From CAXXOK01 sp963664595 (GTDB lineage Bacteria > Bacillota > Clostridia > Christensenellales > Aristaeellaceae): a stretch of DNA of 64,000 nucleotides. The notes below the pieces were generated by a model. That model was given only the letters and a program-made list of their open reading frames with translations. It searched no databases and was not told the origin of the DNA. Where the stretch lies: positions 124,001-188,000 of the forward strand of contig CAXXOK010000006.1 of the NCBI GenBank assembly GCA_963664595.2, read 5' to 3'. Within the stretch, counting starts at the first letter, position 1. Every line of letters begins with the position of its first letter. Made by a program: the position numbers and the translations under genes. Positions 18,932 through 26,940 of this stretch are shown in pieces.

Positions 18932-19924
18932 ATGAAACAGCAGACCTTCAGCGATGTTGAGTACAGCGGTCGCAAACGGAAAACCAAACGTGAGTATTTT
19001 CTGGATATCATGGAGGACATGATTCCCTGGGATGAATGGGTGGAACTCATCAAGCCCCTGTATTTCAAGGGGAACCGCGGCAGACCGCCCAGAGGAATCG
19101 AGACCATGCTACGGATGTATCTGCTGCAATGCTGGTTCAGCCTTTCAGACGAAGGCGTGGAGGACGCGATCTGTGACAGCTATGCTTTCCGTAAGTTTAT
19201 GGGCATCAACTTCATGGAGGAGCAGGTTCCGGATGCAACCACCCTGCTGCATTTCCGCCATCTGCTGGAAGAAAGCAAACTGGGCGAAGCCGTGTTCAAG
19301 GCCATCCAGATCGGTTTAGAGCATGGCGGCTGCATCATGCACGGCGGCACGATCGTAGACGCAAGCATCATCAATGCGCCTTCCTCCACCAAGAACGTCG
19401 AAAAGACCCGTGACCCTGAGATGTGCCAAACCATGAAGGGCAAGGAATGGCGTTTTGGCATGAAGACCCATATCGGCGTGGATGCGGGCACCGGTTACGT
19501 TGTCGCCGTCGCCGCAACGCCAGCCAACGTAGACGATATCACGGTAGCATCGCAACTGATTCGCGAGGATGATACCGTCGTTTATGGTGACTCCAGGTAT
19601 CTGGGTCTTGAGAAGCGTTAAAAAATCCTTGCGAACGAACATCTTTGCAGCATTGACTATCGCACCAACCGCCGCCCGGGCAAGCTGCACCGTATGAAGG
19701 ACAATGGCGGGCAAGATTGGGAACGGGTGATAGAACGTCAGAAATCATCGGTTCGCAGCAAGGTGGAGCATCCCTTTCGGTTTGTCAAGGTTCAGTGTGG
19801 TTTTCGTAAGACGGCGTACCGGGGAATCGCCAAAAACCTGAATCGTTTGTTCGTGCTGTTCGCCAGCAACAATATCTGGATGTGCGCCCGTGCAGGGCGA
19901 AGACTTGGCGTTTGCAGGGGATAA
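18932..19924 (+). pseudogene. IS5-family transposase interrupted by an in-frame stop
   Basis: The frame encodes an IS5-type transposase. The N-terminal DUF772-like domain (MLRMYLLQCWFSLSDEGVEDA) is followed by the DDE core, with the first Asp in GGTIVDASIINAP and the second in VVYGDSRYLG. The distal part (SVRSKVEHPFRFVKVQCGFRKT) contains the catalytic Glu in VEHPF. A TAA at 19619-19621 splits it after YLGLEKR; the same frame continues to 19924, so this is a nonsense mutation, not a frameshift. The first fragment (18932-19621) lacks the final Glu and should be inactive. A GTG at 18923 is an alternative start. Confidence 0.85.
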
Positions 19925-20052
19925 CTCTGCCCTTCGGGGCTCAAGAGGTGCCGCAGAACCCTGGCAGAACTCTATTCCACGCTTAGGGACGCGTTTTGGC
20001 CTACGAGATTTATCGTTTCATGTTATATCACGTGTCCGCTTTGCGATGAGTG

Positions 20053-20070
20053 CCATTGATCAGTGGTTCC
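20053..20070 (-). repeat. right terminal inverted repeat of the IS5-like element
   Basis: Read inward it begins GGAACCACTGATCAA. It differs from the left end at five of 18 positions. Confidence 0.7.
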
Positions 20071-20496
20071 TTAATGCAGCAACTGGTAAAATCGTCGGAT
20101 TATACGAGAATAATTCGACTGATGGAACTGAACGGCTCGGGATGTAGTTTTTCCTTCCTTTTTCGGTGCCTGGGTTAAATTACTGGCGCCGTACAGACGA
20201 AAATCAGCAAAAAAAGTGCGAAAAAAGTGGACAGGGCACGTCGGCTTCGATGATTCGCAAAGTATCGGATGTTATCATCGCTTCCTTGTCGTTACGTTGG
20301 TTCGTTTGTATAAGAACCGGATACAGGCCGGTTTTAACAGATTTTCCGTAGAAACTCGCTCTTTCGTATCGGTCAACATCATAACGATCTGTTAAAACGA
20401 AGTCAAACCCGGTACGGATCATTTAGCCTCTGTAACAAATCGACGTCCGGTTGAAAACCCGCCTGAAACCGGTGCGCCCGCTTCGCTGTACTCTCC
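20071..20496. other. intergenic region with a distant inverted repeat, no gene
   Basis: No coding region is convincing. TTTTAACAGAT (20332-20342) and its exact complement ATCTGTTAAAA (20387-20397) flank a 44-base stretch. CCGG-rich motifs recur nearby (20318-20332, 20410, 20430, 20466). The stretch lies between the IS and the 3' end of the ferric-type ATPase gene and may be debris of older mobile DNA. Confidence 0.4.
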
Positions 20497-21480
20497 CTAT
20501 CCGTCCAATTCTCGAAGTCTGTCAAACTCGAACCGCACCTCGCCGCCCACGGAGGCGTTCCCGCAGGCCGCGTCAACCACCAGCCTCGTTTCTTCCGCAG
20601 CAATATACAAGCTCGATCGGTTCCCCCGGTATACGATTCTTTCCACCTTCCCGTGGTATCGGCCGTTTTCCGTAATGCGAATATCTTCGGGCCGCGCCAT
20701 CAGCACCTTTCCGGTCCCGCAGCGCGGGCCGCCCGGAACAGTGCCGCAAAGCAGGTTGTTTTCGCCCACGAATTCCGCCACGAAACGGTTAACGGGCTGT
20801 TCGTAAATCTGCCTTGGGGTTCCCCGCTGCAGTATACGCCCGCCGTCCATCACGGCGATGCTGTCGGCAATTTCAAAGGCTTCCCGCTGATCGTGGGTCA
20901 CGTACACCGCCGGTATGCCCAATTCACTTCGCAGCCGAAGGATCAGGGAAAGCAATTGCGTTTTCAGCGCCGCGTCGATATTGGCCAGCGGCTCGTCCAG
21001 CAGTAGCAGCACGGGATCGGCGACAATGGCCCGCGCAAGCGCGACGCGCTGTTTTTCTCCCCCGCTGAGGCAATGCGGAAATACCCGTTCCTTCCCCGAA
21101 AGATTCACGGCTTTCAGCAGCGCTCCCACCCGCGCGTTGATCTCCGTCTTTTTACATTTGCGTACGCGCAGCGGATAGGCGATGTTGTCGTACACGTTCA
21201 TATGCGGCCAAAGCGAATAATCCTGAAACACAAACCCCACACGCCGCTTCTCTGCGGGGATGTTCACTCTGCCTCCGAAAAAAGTTTCGCCGCCCAGCGC
21301 GATATGGCCGCCGCATGGCTTCAACAACCCCGCCACGGCGTACAGCAGCGTACTTTTCCCGCATCCGCTGGGCCCGAGAATCACGAGCAGCTCGTCGCTG
21401 CGCACGGCGAGCGTAAGATCCCGGATGACGGCGGCCTGCGCGTAGGACACCCCCAGCTTCTCAATCTGCAGCATCTTCAT
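20497..21480 (-). CDS. ABC transporter ATPase, FbpC/PotA type
   Basis: This 327-residue protein has Walker A GPSGCGKST near residue 37, Q-loop FVFQDYSLWPHM, signature LSGGEKQRVALARA, Walker B LLLLDEPLANID and H-loop VTHDQREAF. A C-terminal TOBE-like domain of about 90 residues follows (LMARPEDIRITENG, VERIVYRGNRSSLYI). This is the layout of ferric iron, polyamine and thiamine importers. With the fused 12-helix permease and ferric-type binding protein upstream, an FbpABC-like Fe(III) importer is the best match. The start overlaps the permease end by 20 bases, indicating coupling. It is last in the operon behind the 24211/24245 operators. Confidence 0.88.
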   Translation of the reverse strand: MKMLQIEKLGVSYAQAAVIRDLTLAVRSDELLVILGPSGCGKSTLLYAVAGLLKPCGGHIALGGETFFGGRVNIPAEKRRVGFVFQDYSLWPHMNVYDNIAYPLRVRKCKKTEINARVGALLKAVNLSGKERVFPHCLSGGEKQRVALARAIVADPVLLLLDEPLANIDAALKTQLLSLILRLRSELGIPAVYVTHDQREAFEIADSIAVMDGGRILQRGTPRQIYEQPVNRFVAEFVGENNLLCGTVPGGPRCGTGKVLMARPEDIRITENGRYHGKVERIVYRGNRSSLYIAAEETRLVVDAACGNASVGGEVRFEFDRLRELDG

Positions 21481-23191
21481 CTATCATACTCTTTCCGCTG
21501 ATTTTATCTACGATGATATTGCCGGTTACGCAAATCAGAATCACCAGCACGGCGATGGCGGACGTCATTTCCAGCCCGTAGGAATTGGACTGAATAGTGA
21601 ACAGCAGCACACCCGCCGTTTCATTCCCTTTGGAGTACAGCAGCAGCGAAATAGGCAGTTCCCGAAAGGCAATCAGAAACGATATCATGAAACCCGCCGC
21701 GGCTCCGCGAGCGACCTGCGGCAGGAAAAGGCGGAGAATGCGCCGCCACGCCGGAATCCCGAGCGTTCTGGCGGAAAGGTCAATCGCAGGCTCCACGTTT
21801 GCCGACAGTCCGCCGATCTGCCGAATCACGATCGGCAGAAACAAAACGGTGTACGTAAGGATCAGGATCCACTTGGTTCCGTACAGCTTAAACGGCGGAT
21901 TAATCCATGCAAATACCGCACCCACCGCCAGAATGATGTTGGGCATCGCCAATGGTAGCGACGCGACCAACGTCAACAGTTTTCCGGCGCGGGTGTTGGC
22001 GTAGCGGCTCAGGTACACCACGACCACGGCGAGCGCCGTAGCCGTACCGGCGGAAAGCAGGCCGAAAATGAGGCTGTTGGCAAAGGCCCGTTTCATCATC
22101 GGATTTTCAAACAGAATCAGCGCGTAATTATGAAGCGTCATGTTTCCCAGGTTGATCGCAAGGCCCCAGCGCTTCATCAAGGAGGATAACAGCAGCGTCG
22201 CAAGCGGCATCGCCAGCACCGTAAGAAAGAAAACGCCAACAATGGCATTGACAATCCATGCTTTGCCGCCCAGGTGCAGCACGTCGGCGTTCGATGCGCG
22301 GCCCGATCCGCTCGCATCAAACGCCCGTGTCCGAATCCACCGTTCCATCCACAGCGACATCGCGCCGGAAACAGCCATCAACAGAATGGACAGCACGCTC
22401 AGTGAAGCGATATCCAGTTCGGATATCGCCTTGTAGATGCGCGTCGTCAGCACTTCGCCGCCTACCGGCAGCAGAAGCTGCGCCGGTATGCCGAAGTTCG
22501 CCATCGTCCGGCTGAAAACCAGCAGGCCCGTGGACAGAAACGAGGGCATCACAAGCGGAAGCAGTACCGAGCGAAGCACGGTCGGCGGCGTCGCGCCGGA
22601 AACGCGTGCCGCATCTGCCAGCGAACCGCGGTTGCGGCGCAGCGCGCCGCTGACACCGAAGAACACCAGCGGATAGAGATGCACCGACAGCACTACAATC
22701 ACCGCGCTAAGCGAATACGGGCTGAACGAATAGGCGTAATCCATATCAATGAGCCGGAGCAGTCGATGCAGGTAGCCGCCGCGTGCAGTTACCTGAATCC
22801 AGGATACAGACAGGATGTACGAAGGAATGCAGAACGCGAGAAACGCCAGAAAGCGAACCTGCCTGCGGAAACGGAAATCCGTCTTTTCCACCAGAAACGC
22901 AAGCGCACCGCCCGCGGCGCCCGTCAGGCAAAGCACGCCCGTCGCCACGATCAGCGTATTAGCGAGCGCTTTATAGGTCTTGGCGGAGGTGAAAACCTCA
23001 ACGTAAGCAGACAGGTTAAATACGCCGTCCAATACCAGGCTGTTTTTGAAGATGCATAGAAGCGGGTAAACGACCGCCGCGGAAACCGCAAGCATGGAAA
23101 CGAGCAAAATTGAGCTTTGCCCGTTCCAGCTCAATTTTGCCCCGTAAGGTTTCCGGGTTCCGACAGCGTCAGTTCTGGAAAATCTGCTCAT
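21461..23191 (-). CDS. fused ABC permease, FbpB/SfuB type
   Basis: This 576-residue membrane protein consists of two permease domains in tandem with about twelve helices. It has two EAA-like loops: DAARVSGATPPTVLRSVLLP near residue 190 and LSARTLGIPAWRRILRLFLP near 478. Such double-length permeases are characteristic of ferric (FbpB, SfuB), thiamine (ThiP) and some phosphonate importers. The start overlaps the 3' end of the binding-protein gene by 23 bases. It works with the adjacent ATPase and binding protein. Confidence 0.9.
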   Translation of the reverse strand: MSRFSRTDAVGTRKPYGAKLSWNGQSSILLVSMLAVSAAVVYPLLCIFKNSLVLDGVFNLSAYVEVFTSAKTYKALANTLIVATGVLCLTGAAGGALAFLVEKTDFRFRRQVRFLAFLAFCIPSYILSVSWIQVTARGGYLHRLLRLIDMDYAYSFSPYSLSAVIVVLSVHLYPLVFFGVSGALRRNRGSLADAARVSGATPPTVLRSVLLPLVMPSFLSTGLLVFSRTMANFGIPAQLLLPVGGEVLTTRIYKAISELDIASLSVLSILLMAVSGAMSLWMERWIRTRAFDASGSGRASNADVLHLGGKAWIVNAIVGVFFLTVLAMPLATLLLSSLMKRWGLAINLGNMTLHNYALILFENPMMKRAFANSLIFGLLSAGTATALAVVVVYLSRYANTRAGKLLTLVASLPLAMPNIILAVGAVFAWINPPFKLYGTKWILILTYTVLFLPIVIRQIGGLSANVEPAIDLSARTLGIPAWRRILRLFLPQVARGAAAGFMISFLIAFRELPISLLLYSKGNETAGVLLFTIQSNSYGLEMTSAIAVLVILICVTGNIIVDKISGKSMIDEDAAD

Positions 23192-24185
23192 ACTGCGTTT
23201 TCAGCGAATCCTCGTTTTGGGAAGCTTCCTCCCAATCGATGTTAATCTTGTTTTCGCCTTCCGGCAGATAGGTGTTCTCCATGTCGTCTCGAACGCTGAC
23301 GAAGCCGAATTTCGCAGTGATAGTCTGCGCCTGTTTGGAAAGCAGATAGTTCACCAGCGCCTCCGCCGTCGCCTGCTTCTGTTCGCTGCGCGCTTCGTCG
23401 CGGATGATTGCCACGGGCCGCCGAATCGCGATGGCACCTTCCTCGGGCCACGCGATTTCCAGTGAAATGCTATACCCTTCCTTTTTCGCCTTGTTGCGCA
23501 GGCGAATGACCGCGTCGTGCGGTGCGACGCCCAGATTGTACTGACCTTCCAGAATCAGCGAAGGCACCTGTCCGTTGGATTTGGTCAGCATTATACCGTT
23601 TTGCTTCAGCCCTTCAAAGAACGAAATACCCTTGATTTGATAAAAGCAGGAAGTGATACCCAGCGCTGTGGAGGACTGGGTGGCGTCCGCGATGACCATT
23701 CTGCCGGCATATTGCTCGCTGAGCAGATCATCGTAGCTGGTGGGAACCGCGTCGCCCTTAAGAGCGTCGCTGTTGTACATGATGACGATATAGCGCTCGT
23801 TGACGTACAGGTAATGATGGTCGGTCGCGTATTCACCGTTGATCGCCGCGGCGTTTTCGATGCCGGACAGATCGCACAGCAGACCCTCATCGTCCAGCCG
23901 ATTGTAAATCAGCGGATCGGAACCCCACACCACATCGGCCTGAATGGCCCCGGCTTCCTTTTCTGTCCATACCTTGCTGCGAACCTCTCCGCAGCTCATA
24001 ATCAGAAAATCCGCCACATCCCCGCGTTCCGCTTCGAAGCCCGCTTCCAGCGCGTTTAGCATCTCCTCCGGGCCGGAAAGGTACACGAGTATCTTTTCGG
24101 CATCCTGTTCAGTTTCTGCGGCCGCCGCAAAGCAGGTGAAGAGCATGGTCAATGCCAGCAGAATTGTGATTCCTCTTTTCTTCAT
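23169..24185 (-). CDS. ferric-type ABC solute-binding protein
   Basis: This 338-residue secreted protein has a signal peptide (MKKRGITILLALTMLFTCFA, cleavage after AAA). The mature part is of the FbpA/type-1 class: ILVYLSGPEEMLNALEAGFE, then WGSDPLIYNRLDDEGLLCDL and YLYVNERYIVIMYNSDAL. It has Tyr residues in the positions where FbpA-like proteins bind iron, but individual ligands cannot be assigned by eye. There is no lipobox with Gly/Ala/Ser before Cys. It is the first gene of a three-gene operon whose promoter is covered by two GTTAG-N6-CTAAC palindromes, supporting a metal-repressed role. Phosphonate or thiamine binding is the main alternative. Confidence 0.85.
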   Translation of the reverse strand: MKKRGITILLALTMLFTCFAAAAETEQDAEKILVYLSGPEEMLNALEAGFEAERGDVADFLIMSCGEVRSKVWTEKEAGAIQADVVWGSDPLIYNRLDDEGLLCDLSGIENAAAINGEYATDHHYLYVNERYIVIMYNSDALKGDAVPTSYDDLLSEQYAGRMVIADATQSSTALGITSCFYQIKGISFFEGLKQNGIMLTKSNGQVPSLILEGQYNLGVAPHDAVIRLRNKAKKEGYSISLEIAWPEEGAIAIRRPVAIIRDEARSEQKQATAEALVNYLLSKQAQTITAKFGFVSVRDDMENTYLPEGENKINIDWEEASQNEDSLKTQYEQIFQN

Positions 24186-24210
24186 AACAAACTCCTTAAA
24201 TTGCTTTTAA

Positions 24211-24226
24211 GTTAGTTGTATCTAAC
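24211..24226. promoter_or_regulatory. operator 1, GTTAG-N6-CTAAC
   Basis: A palindrome with perfect 5-bp arms and spacer TTGTAT. It lies in the leader of the ferric-type importer operon, downstream of the predicted start point. Confidence 0.85.
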
Positions 24227-24244
24227 CATAAGAGTCAGAAAATG

Positions 24245-24260
24245 GTTAGATACATCTAAC
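24245..24260. promoter_or_regulatory. operator 2, GTTAG-N6-CTAAC
   Basis: The arms extend to GGTTAG and CTAACC, with spacer ATACAT. It covers the predicted transcript start of the minus-strand importer operon. Confidence 0.9.
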
Positions 24261-24269
24261 CTTATCGAC

Positions 24270-24299
24270 AGTTTATCATCATTGACCTGCTGTTGTCAA
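24270..24299 (-). promoter_or_regulatory. promoter of the ferric-type importer operon
   Basis: On the minus strand TTGACA (24299-24294), an 18-base spacer and TAAACT (24275-24270). Operators 2 and 1 follow immediately, a layout for repression. Confidence 0.65.
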
Positions 24300-24382
24300 T
24301 CAGAGAGTTTAATAAAAGTTAAAGCGCCGTGACAGATACATAGACAGATACATATAAGTACGGGAATTTTACCAAAGTATTA

Positions 24383-24411
24383 TTGACATTAAAAAACAAA
24401 TCAGTTATACT
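24383..24411 (+). promoter_or_regulatory. promoter of the methyltransferase-Opp operon
   Basis: TTGACA (24383-24388), 17 bases, TATACT (24406-24411): nearly ideal sigma-A spacing and sequence. Operator 3 starts 8 bases after the -10 box. Confidence 0.85.
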
Positions 24412-24418
24412 TCTCGAA

Positions 24419-24434
24419 GTTAGACGCCTCTAAC
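24419..24434. promoter_or_regulatory. operator 3, GTTAG-N6-CTAAC
   Basis: Perfect arms with spacer ACGCCT, placed at the predicted transcript start of the methyltransferase-Opp operon. Confidence 0.9.
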
Positions 24435-24540
24435 CGCGAAACTGTCGGAGATAGCGCCGAAATACCGTTGCTCTAAGAAAGCAATTCTGAGCGGCGTACG
24501 GCATCATGGCTTTCCAGTATCCGTACTTTTGCGCGCCAAG
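24435..24540 (+). other. possible structured leader between operators 3 and 4
   Basis: The transcript from 24418 would have a leader of about 150 bases. It can form GTACGG/CCGTAC (24496-24501 with 24521-24526) followed by four T residues, and TTGCT/AGCAA (24468-24472 with 24480-24484). I do not recognise a known riboswitch; no cobalamin box is visible. It may be an attenuator or incidental structure. Confidence 0.35.
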
Positions 24541-24556
24541 GTTAGATGCAACTAAC
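24541..24556. promoter_or_regulatory. operator 4, GTTAG-N6-CTAAC
   Basis: Perfect arms (extended GGTTAG/CTAACC), spacer ATGCAA. It sits just before the ribosome binding site of the methyltransferase gene, about 122 bp from operator 3. That separation would allow a roadblock or looping between sites. Confidence 0.88.
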
Positions 24557-24576
24557 CATGAGAAGGAGGTTTGATA

Positions 24577-25386
24577 GTGGACGAAGGGTTTTATGAATCA
24601 TTGCTAAAAAAACACGATGTCGGCAAGCTTGATCCCCAGGCGCGCTGGGACGCCCATGCTGCCGGATTCAAGGAAAGGCTGAAAGCCAGCCCCAACGACC
24701 ATGCTCAAAAAACAACGATGCGGCTGCTGGGCAAGGATGTGCTGCAGGGAAAGGTGCTGGATATCGGCGGCGGGACCGGCCGGTACGCCATTCCGTTTGC
24801 GGCGCATGTGGGCAGCGTTACCGTGGCGGATATCTCCCCGGAGATGCTGAAGGTAACCGAGGAAAACGCCGAAACCGCCGGTCGCGCAAACGTAAAATGT
24901 GTTCATCTCAACTGGGAAACCGCCAACCTGCAAGCGCTTGATTGGGAACATCGGTTTGACCTGACCTTTGCCTCCATGTGCCCTGCTGTGATGAGCAAAG
25001 CAGGCATCGATAAGATGACGGCGGCCTCCAGAGGCTGGTGCCAGATCAACCAGCTGATCGAAATGACGGATGATCTGTCGCAGTTGTTAACTAAAGAGCT
25101 TGCCATGGAAAAGACCTACGATCCCCACAACGATCGGGACGCCGTGCAAGGAATCTTCAATTTTCTGTGGATACAGGGCTACGAGCCGGAGATCACCTAC
25201 CTGAAGGATTCGCGCATCCGCGCGCTGCCCGCCGACGAAACGATCGCTTCCTACACCCGACGCTTTGGCAAAGCCGCCGCCGACAAGAATACGGATCTTT
25301 TGCGGCTGCTTGCCAACCATATCAAAGGCGATAAGATCATTGTGACAAGCAAAACCACGCTTGCGCTGATTCTTTGGAAAGCCTGA
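24577..25386 (+). CDS. class I SAM-dependent methyltransferase
   Basis: The 269-residue cytoplasmic protein has the SAM-binding motif I VLDIGGGTGRYAIPFA near residue 64. Motif II VTVADISPEML follows near 87, and LTFASMCPAVMSK is in the motif IV area. The start is GTG 24577, 7 bases after AAGGAGG; the TTG six bases earlier overlaps that site. It is the first gene of an operon with an Opp/Nik-type transporter and is preceded by two regulatory palindromes. That context suggests modification of a metal ligand or tetrapyrrole taken up or made under metal limitation. The acceptor cannot be told from sequence. Confidence 0.88.
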   Translation: MDEGFYESLLKKHDVGKLDPQARWDAHAAGFKERLKASPNDHAQKTTMRLLGKDVLQGKVLDIGGGTGRYAIPFAAHVGSVTVADISPEMLKVTEENAETAGRANVKCVHLNWETANLQALDWEHRFDLTFASMCPAVMSKAGIDKMTAASRGWCQINQLIEMTDDLSQLLTKELAMEKTYDPHNDRDAVQGIFNFLWIQGYEPEITYLKDSRIRALPADETIASYTRRFGKAAADKNTDLLRLLANHIKGDKIIVTSKTTLALILWKA

Positions 25387-25410
25387 CAAAATAGAAAGAG
25401 GAACCAAAAA

Positions 25411-26937
25411 ATGAAAAAGCTCATTTCCCTGTTGCTGGCACTTAGCCTTCTCTTCACTTTGGGATCCCCCGCCGTTGCCGAAGGCACGGACACGGCCGAG
25501 GGACTCACCCTGCGGCTGGCAGGCAGCAACATCGGCACGCCTAATCCCTTCCAGCACACCACCCGGGGTCCGGGCATCTTCCGCACGTGGCTCTTGTACG
25601 ACGCTCTGCTTGAGGTGGACGAGACCGGCGAAATCCCGTGGCTGGCGCAAAGCTGGGAGGTAAGCGACGATGGCACCGTGTATACCTTCCATCTGGTTGA
25701 AAACGCCCTCTGGCACAACGGCGAACCCTTGACCGCCGAGGACGTGGCCTTTACCTTCGGCTATTACCGGGAACACCTTCCGGTGTACCACAGCCTGCAG
25801 GCGGACGGCGAATACATCGTGGAAAGCTGCGAGGTGATCGATACCTATACGGTCTCCGTTACGCTGACCCATTTCGATAGCACCTGCCTCAAAAGCATCG
25901 GCCTTGCGCGCATCCTGCCCAAGCACATCTGGGAAACTGTGGACGATCCCGCAACCTACGACGGCGAAGGCGTTACCGTGGGCAGCGGCCCGTATAAGCT
26001 GGATACCTACAACGCGGAACAGGGCGCGTACCGCTACGTCGCGTTTGAAGATTACTGGGGTCTGGAGCCCGCGGCCGACGCGATTGAGTGGGTACCCGTC
26101 AGCGATAACACGCTGGCCTTTGAAAACGGGGAGATCGATCTCACCACGGTGGCCGCCGATCTGCTGTCCCGCTACGAGAATGACGACGAGTACGTCGTCA
26201 AGAGCGTTTCCTCCCTGCACAGCTTCCGGCTGATGATGAACATGGAATCGGTGGAAGCCCTGCAAGATGTAAATCTGCGTAAAGCCCTCGCCTACGCCAT
26301 CGATACCCAAACGCTGATCGATACCGTGATGCGCGGCGCGGGCACCCTAAGCAGCATGGGCTATGTTCCCACGGACAGCGCCTGGTATAACCCCGATACC
26401 ATGCAATACGGATATGATCCCGAAAAAGCCAAGGAGCTGCTGGGCGGCCAAACCTATTCCTTTACCTTGCTTACCGATAATTCCACGGACTCCACCAAAA
26501 CGGCGGAGCTGATCAAGGTGTATCTGGCCGAAGTCGGCATCGACGTAACAGTGGAAAGCGTGGAAAGCAAAACCCGCGATAACGCGATCAGCGCTGGCGA
26601 ATATGAGCTGCTGCTCAATTATATCGGCGGCATGGGCGGCGATCCCGATTACCTGAGCGACGTTTACGGCGCCAACGCTGGAATTATCCTGGGCTGGACG
26701 AACGAGGAACTTTTCGACATCCTCAGCGCACAGACTACGGAAACGGATGCGGATGCCCGTGCGGACATGATTGATGAGGCGCAGGAGATCATCTCCGAAG
26801 AGCTGCCGATCATTATGCTGTACGGCAAGACGATGAATTACGTATACCGTCCCGCCAAGTACGATGGCTGGATGTGCCGCTACGATCACAACATGCTTGA
26901 TCACAATAAGATGTCGTATCTCATCCGGGAAAAATAA
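25411..26937 (+). CDS. family 5 (Opp/Nik-type) ABC solute-binding protein
   Basis: This 508-residue secreted protein has a signal peptide cleaved after SPAVA. Family 5 landmarks are LVYDALLE-like TWLLYDALLEVDE, LAQSWEVSDDGTVYTFHL, the hinge HNGEPLTAEDVAFTF and LRKALAYAIDTQTLI near residue 290. The family binds peptides, nickel or cobalt chelates, heme or opine metallophores. Placement with a methyltransferase behind metal-type operators favours a metal complex over nutritional peptides, but that is inference. No lipobox is present. It lies 24 bases after the methyltransferase gene. Confidence 0.88.
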   Translation: MKKLISLLLALSLLFTLGSPAVAEGTDTAEGLTLRLAGSNIGTPNPFQHTTRGPGIFRTWLLYDALLEVDETGEIPWLAQSWEVSDDGTVYTFHLVENALWHNGEPLTAEDVAFTFGYYREHLPVYHSLQADGEYIVESCEVIDTYTVSVTLTHFDSTCLKSIGLARILPKHIWETVDDPATYDGEGVTVGSGPYKLDTYNAEQGAYRYVAFEDYWGLEPAADAIEWVPVSDNTLAFENGEIDLTTVAADLLSRYENDDEYVVKSVSSLHSFRLMMNMESVEALQDVNLRKALAYAIDTQTLIDTVMRGAGTLSSMGYVPTDSAWYNPDTMQYGYDPEKAKELLGGQTYSFTLLTDNSTDSTKTAELIKVYLAEVGIDVTVESVESKTRDNAISAGEYELLLNYIGGMGGDPDYLSDVYGANAGIILGWTNEELFDILSAQTTETDADARADMIDEAQEIISEELPIIMLYGKTMNYVYRPAKYDGWMCRYDHNMLDHNKMSYLIREK

Positions 26938-26940
26938 CGG

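Larger units (their letters stand above)
18859..20070 (+). mobile_element. IS5-like insertion sequence, about 1.2 kb, with defective transposase
   Basis: Imperfect terminal inverted repeats start GGAATCGCTGATTAA at the left end (18859) and GGAACCACTGATCAA read inward from the right end (20070), 13 of 18 positions matching. Flanking tetranucleotides are CTAA on the left (18855-18858) and TTAA on the right (20071-20074). Both fit the YTAR target preference of the IS5 subgroup, but they differ by one base. The length is close to that of IS5. The single transposase gene is interrupted by a stop codon, so the copy is probably immobile unless complemented. Confidence 0.8.

Noticed and set aside
24435..24540. 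cobalamin or NiCo riboswitch
   Set aside because: None of the conserved boxes of these classes could be found; only generic hairpins are visible.
25087..26310. 407-codon minus-strand frame
   Set aside because: It is the shadow of the methyltransferase and family 5 binding-protein genes, and it crosses their junction.
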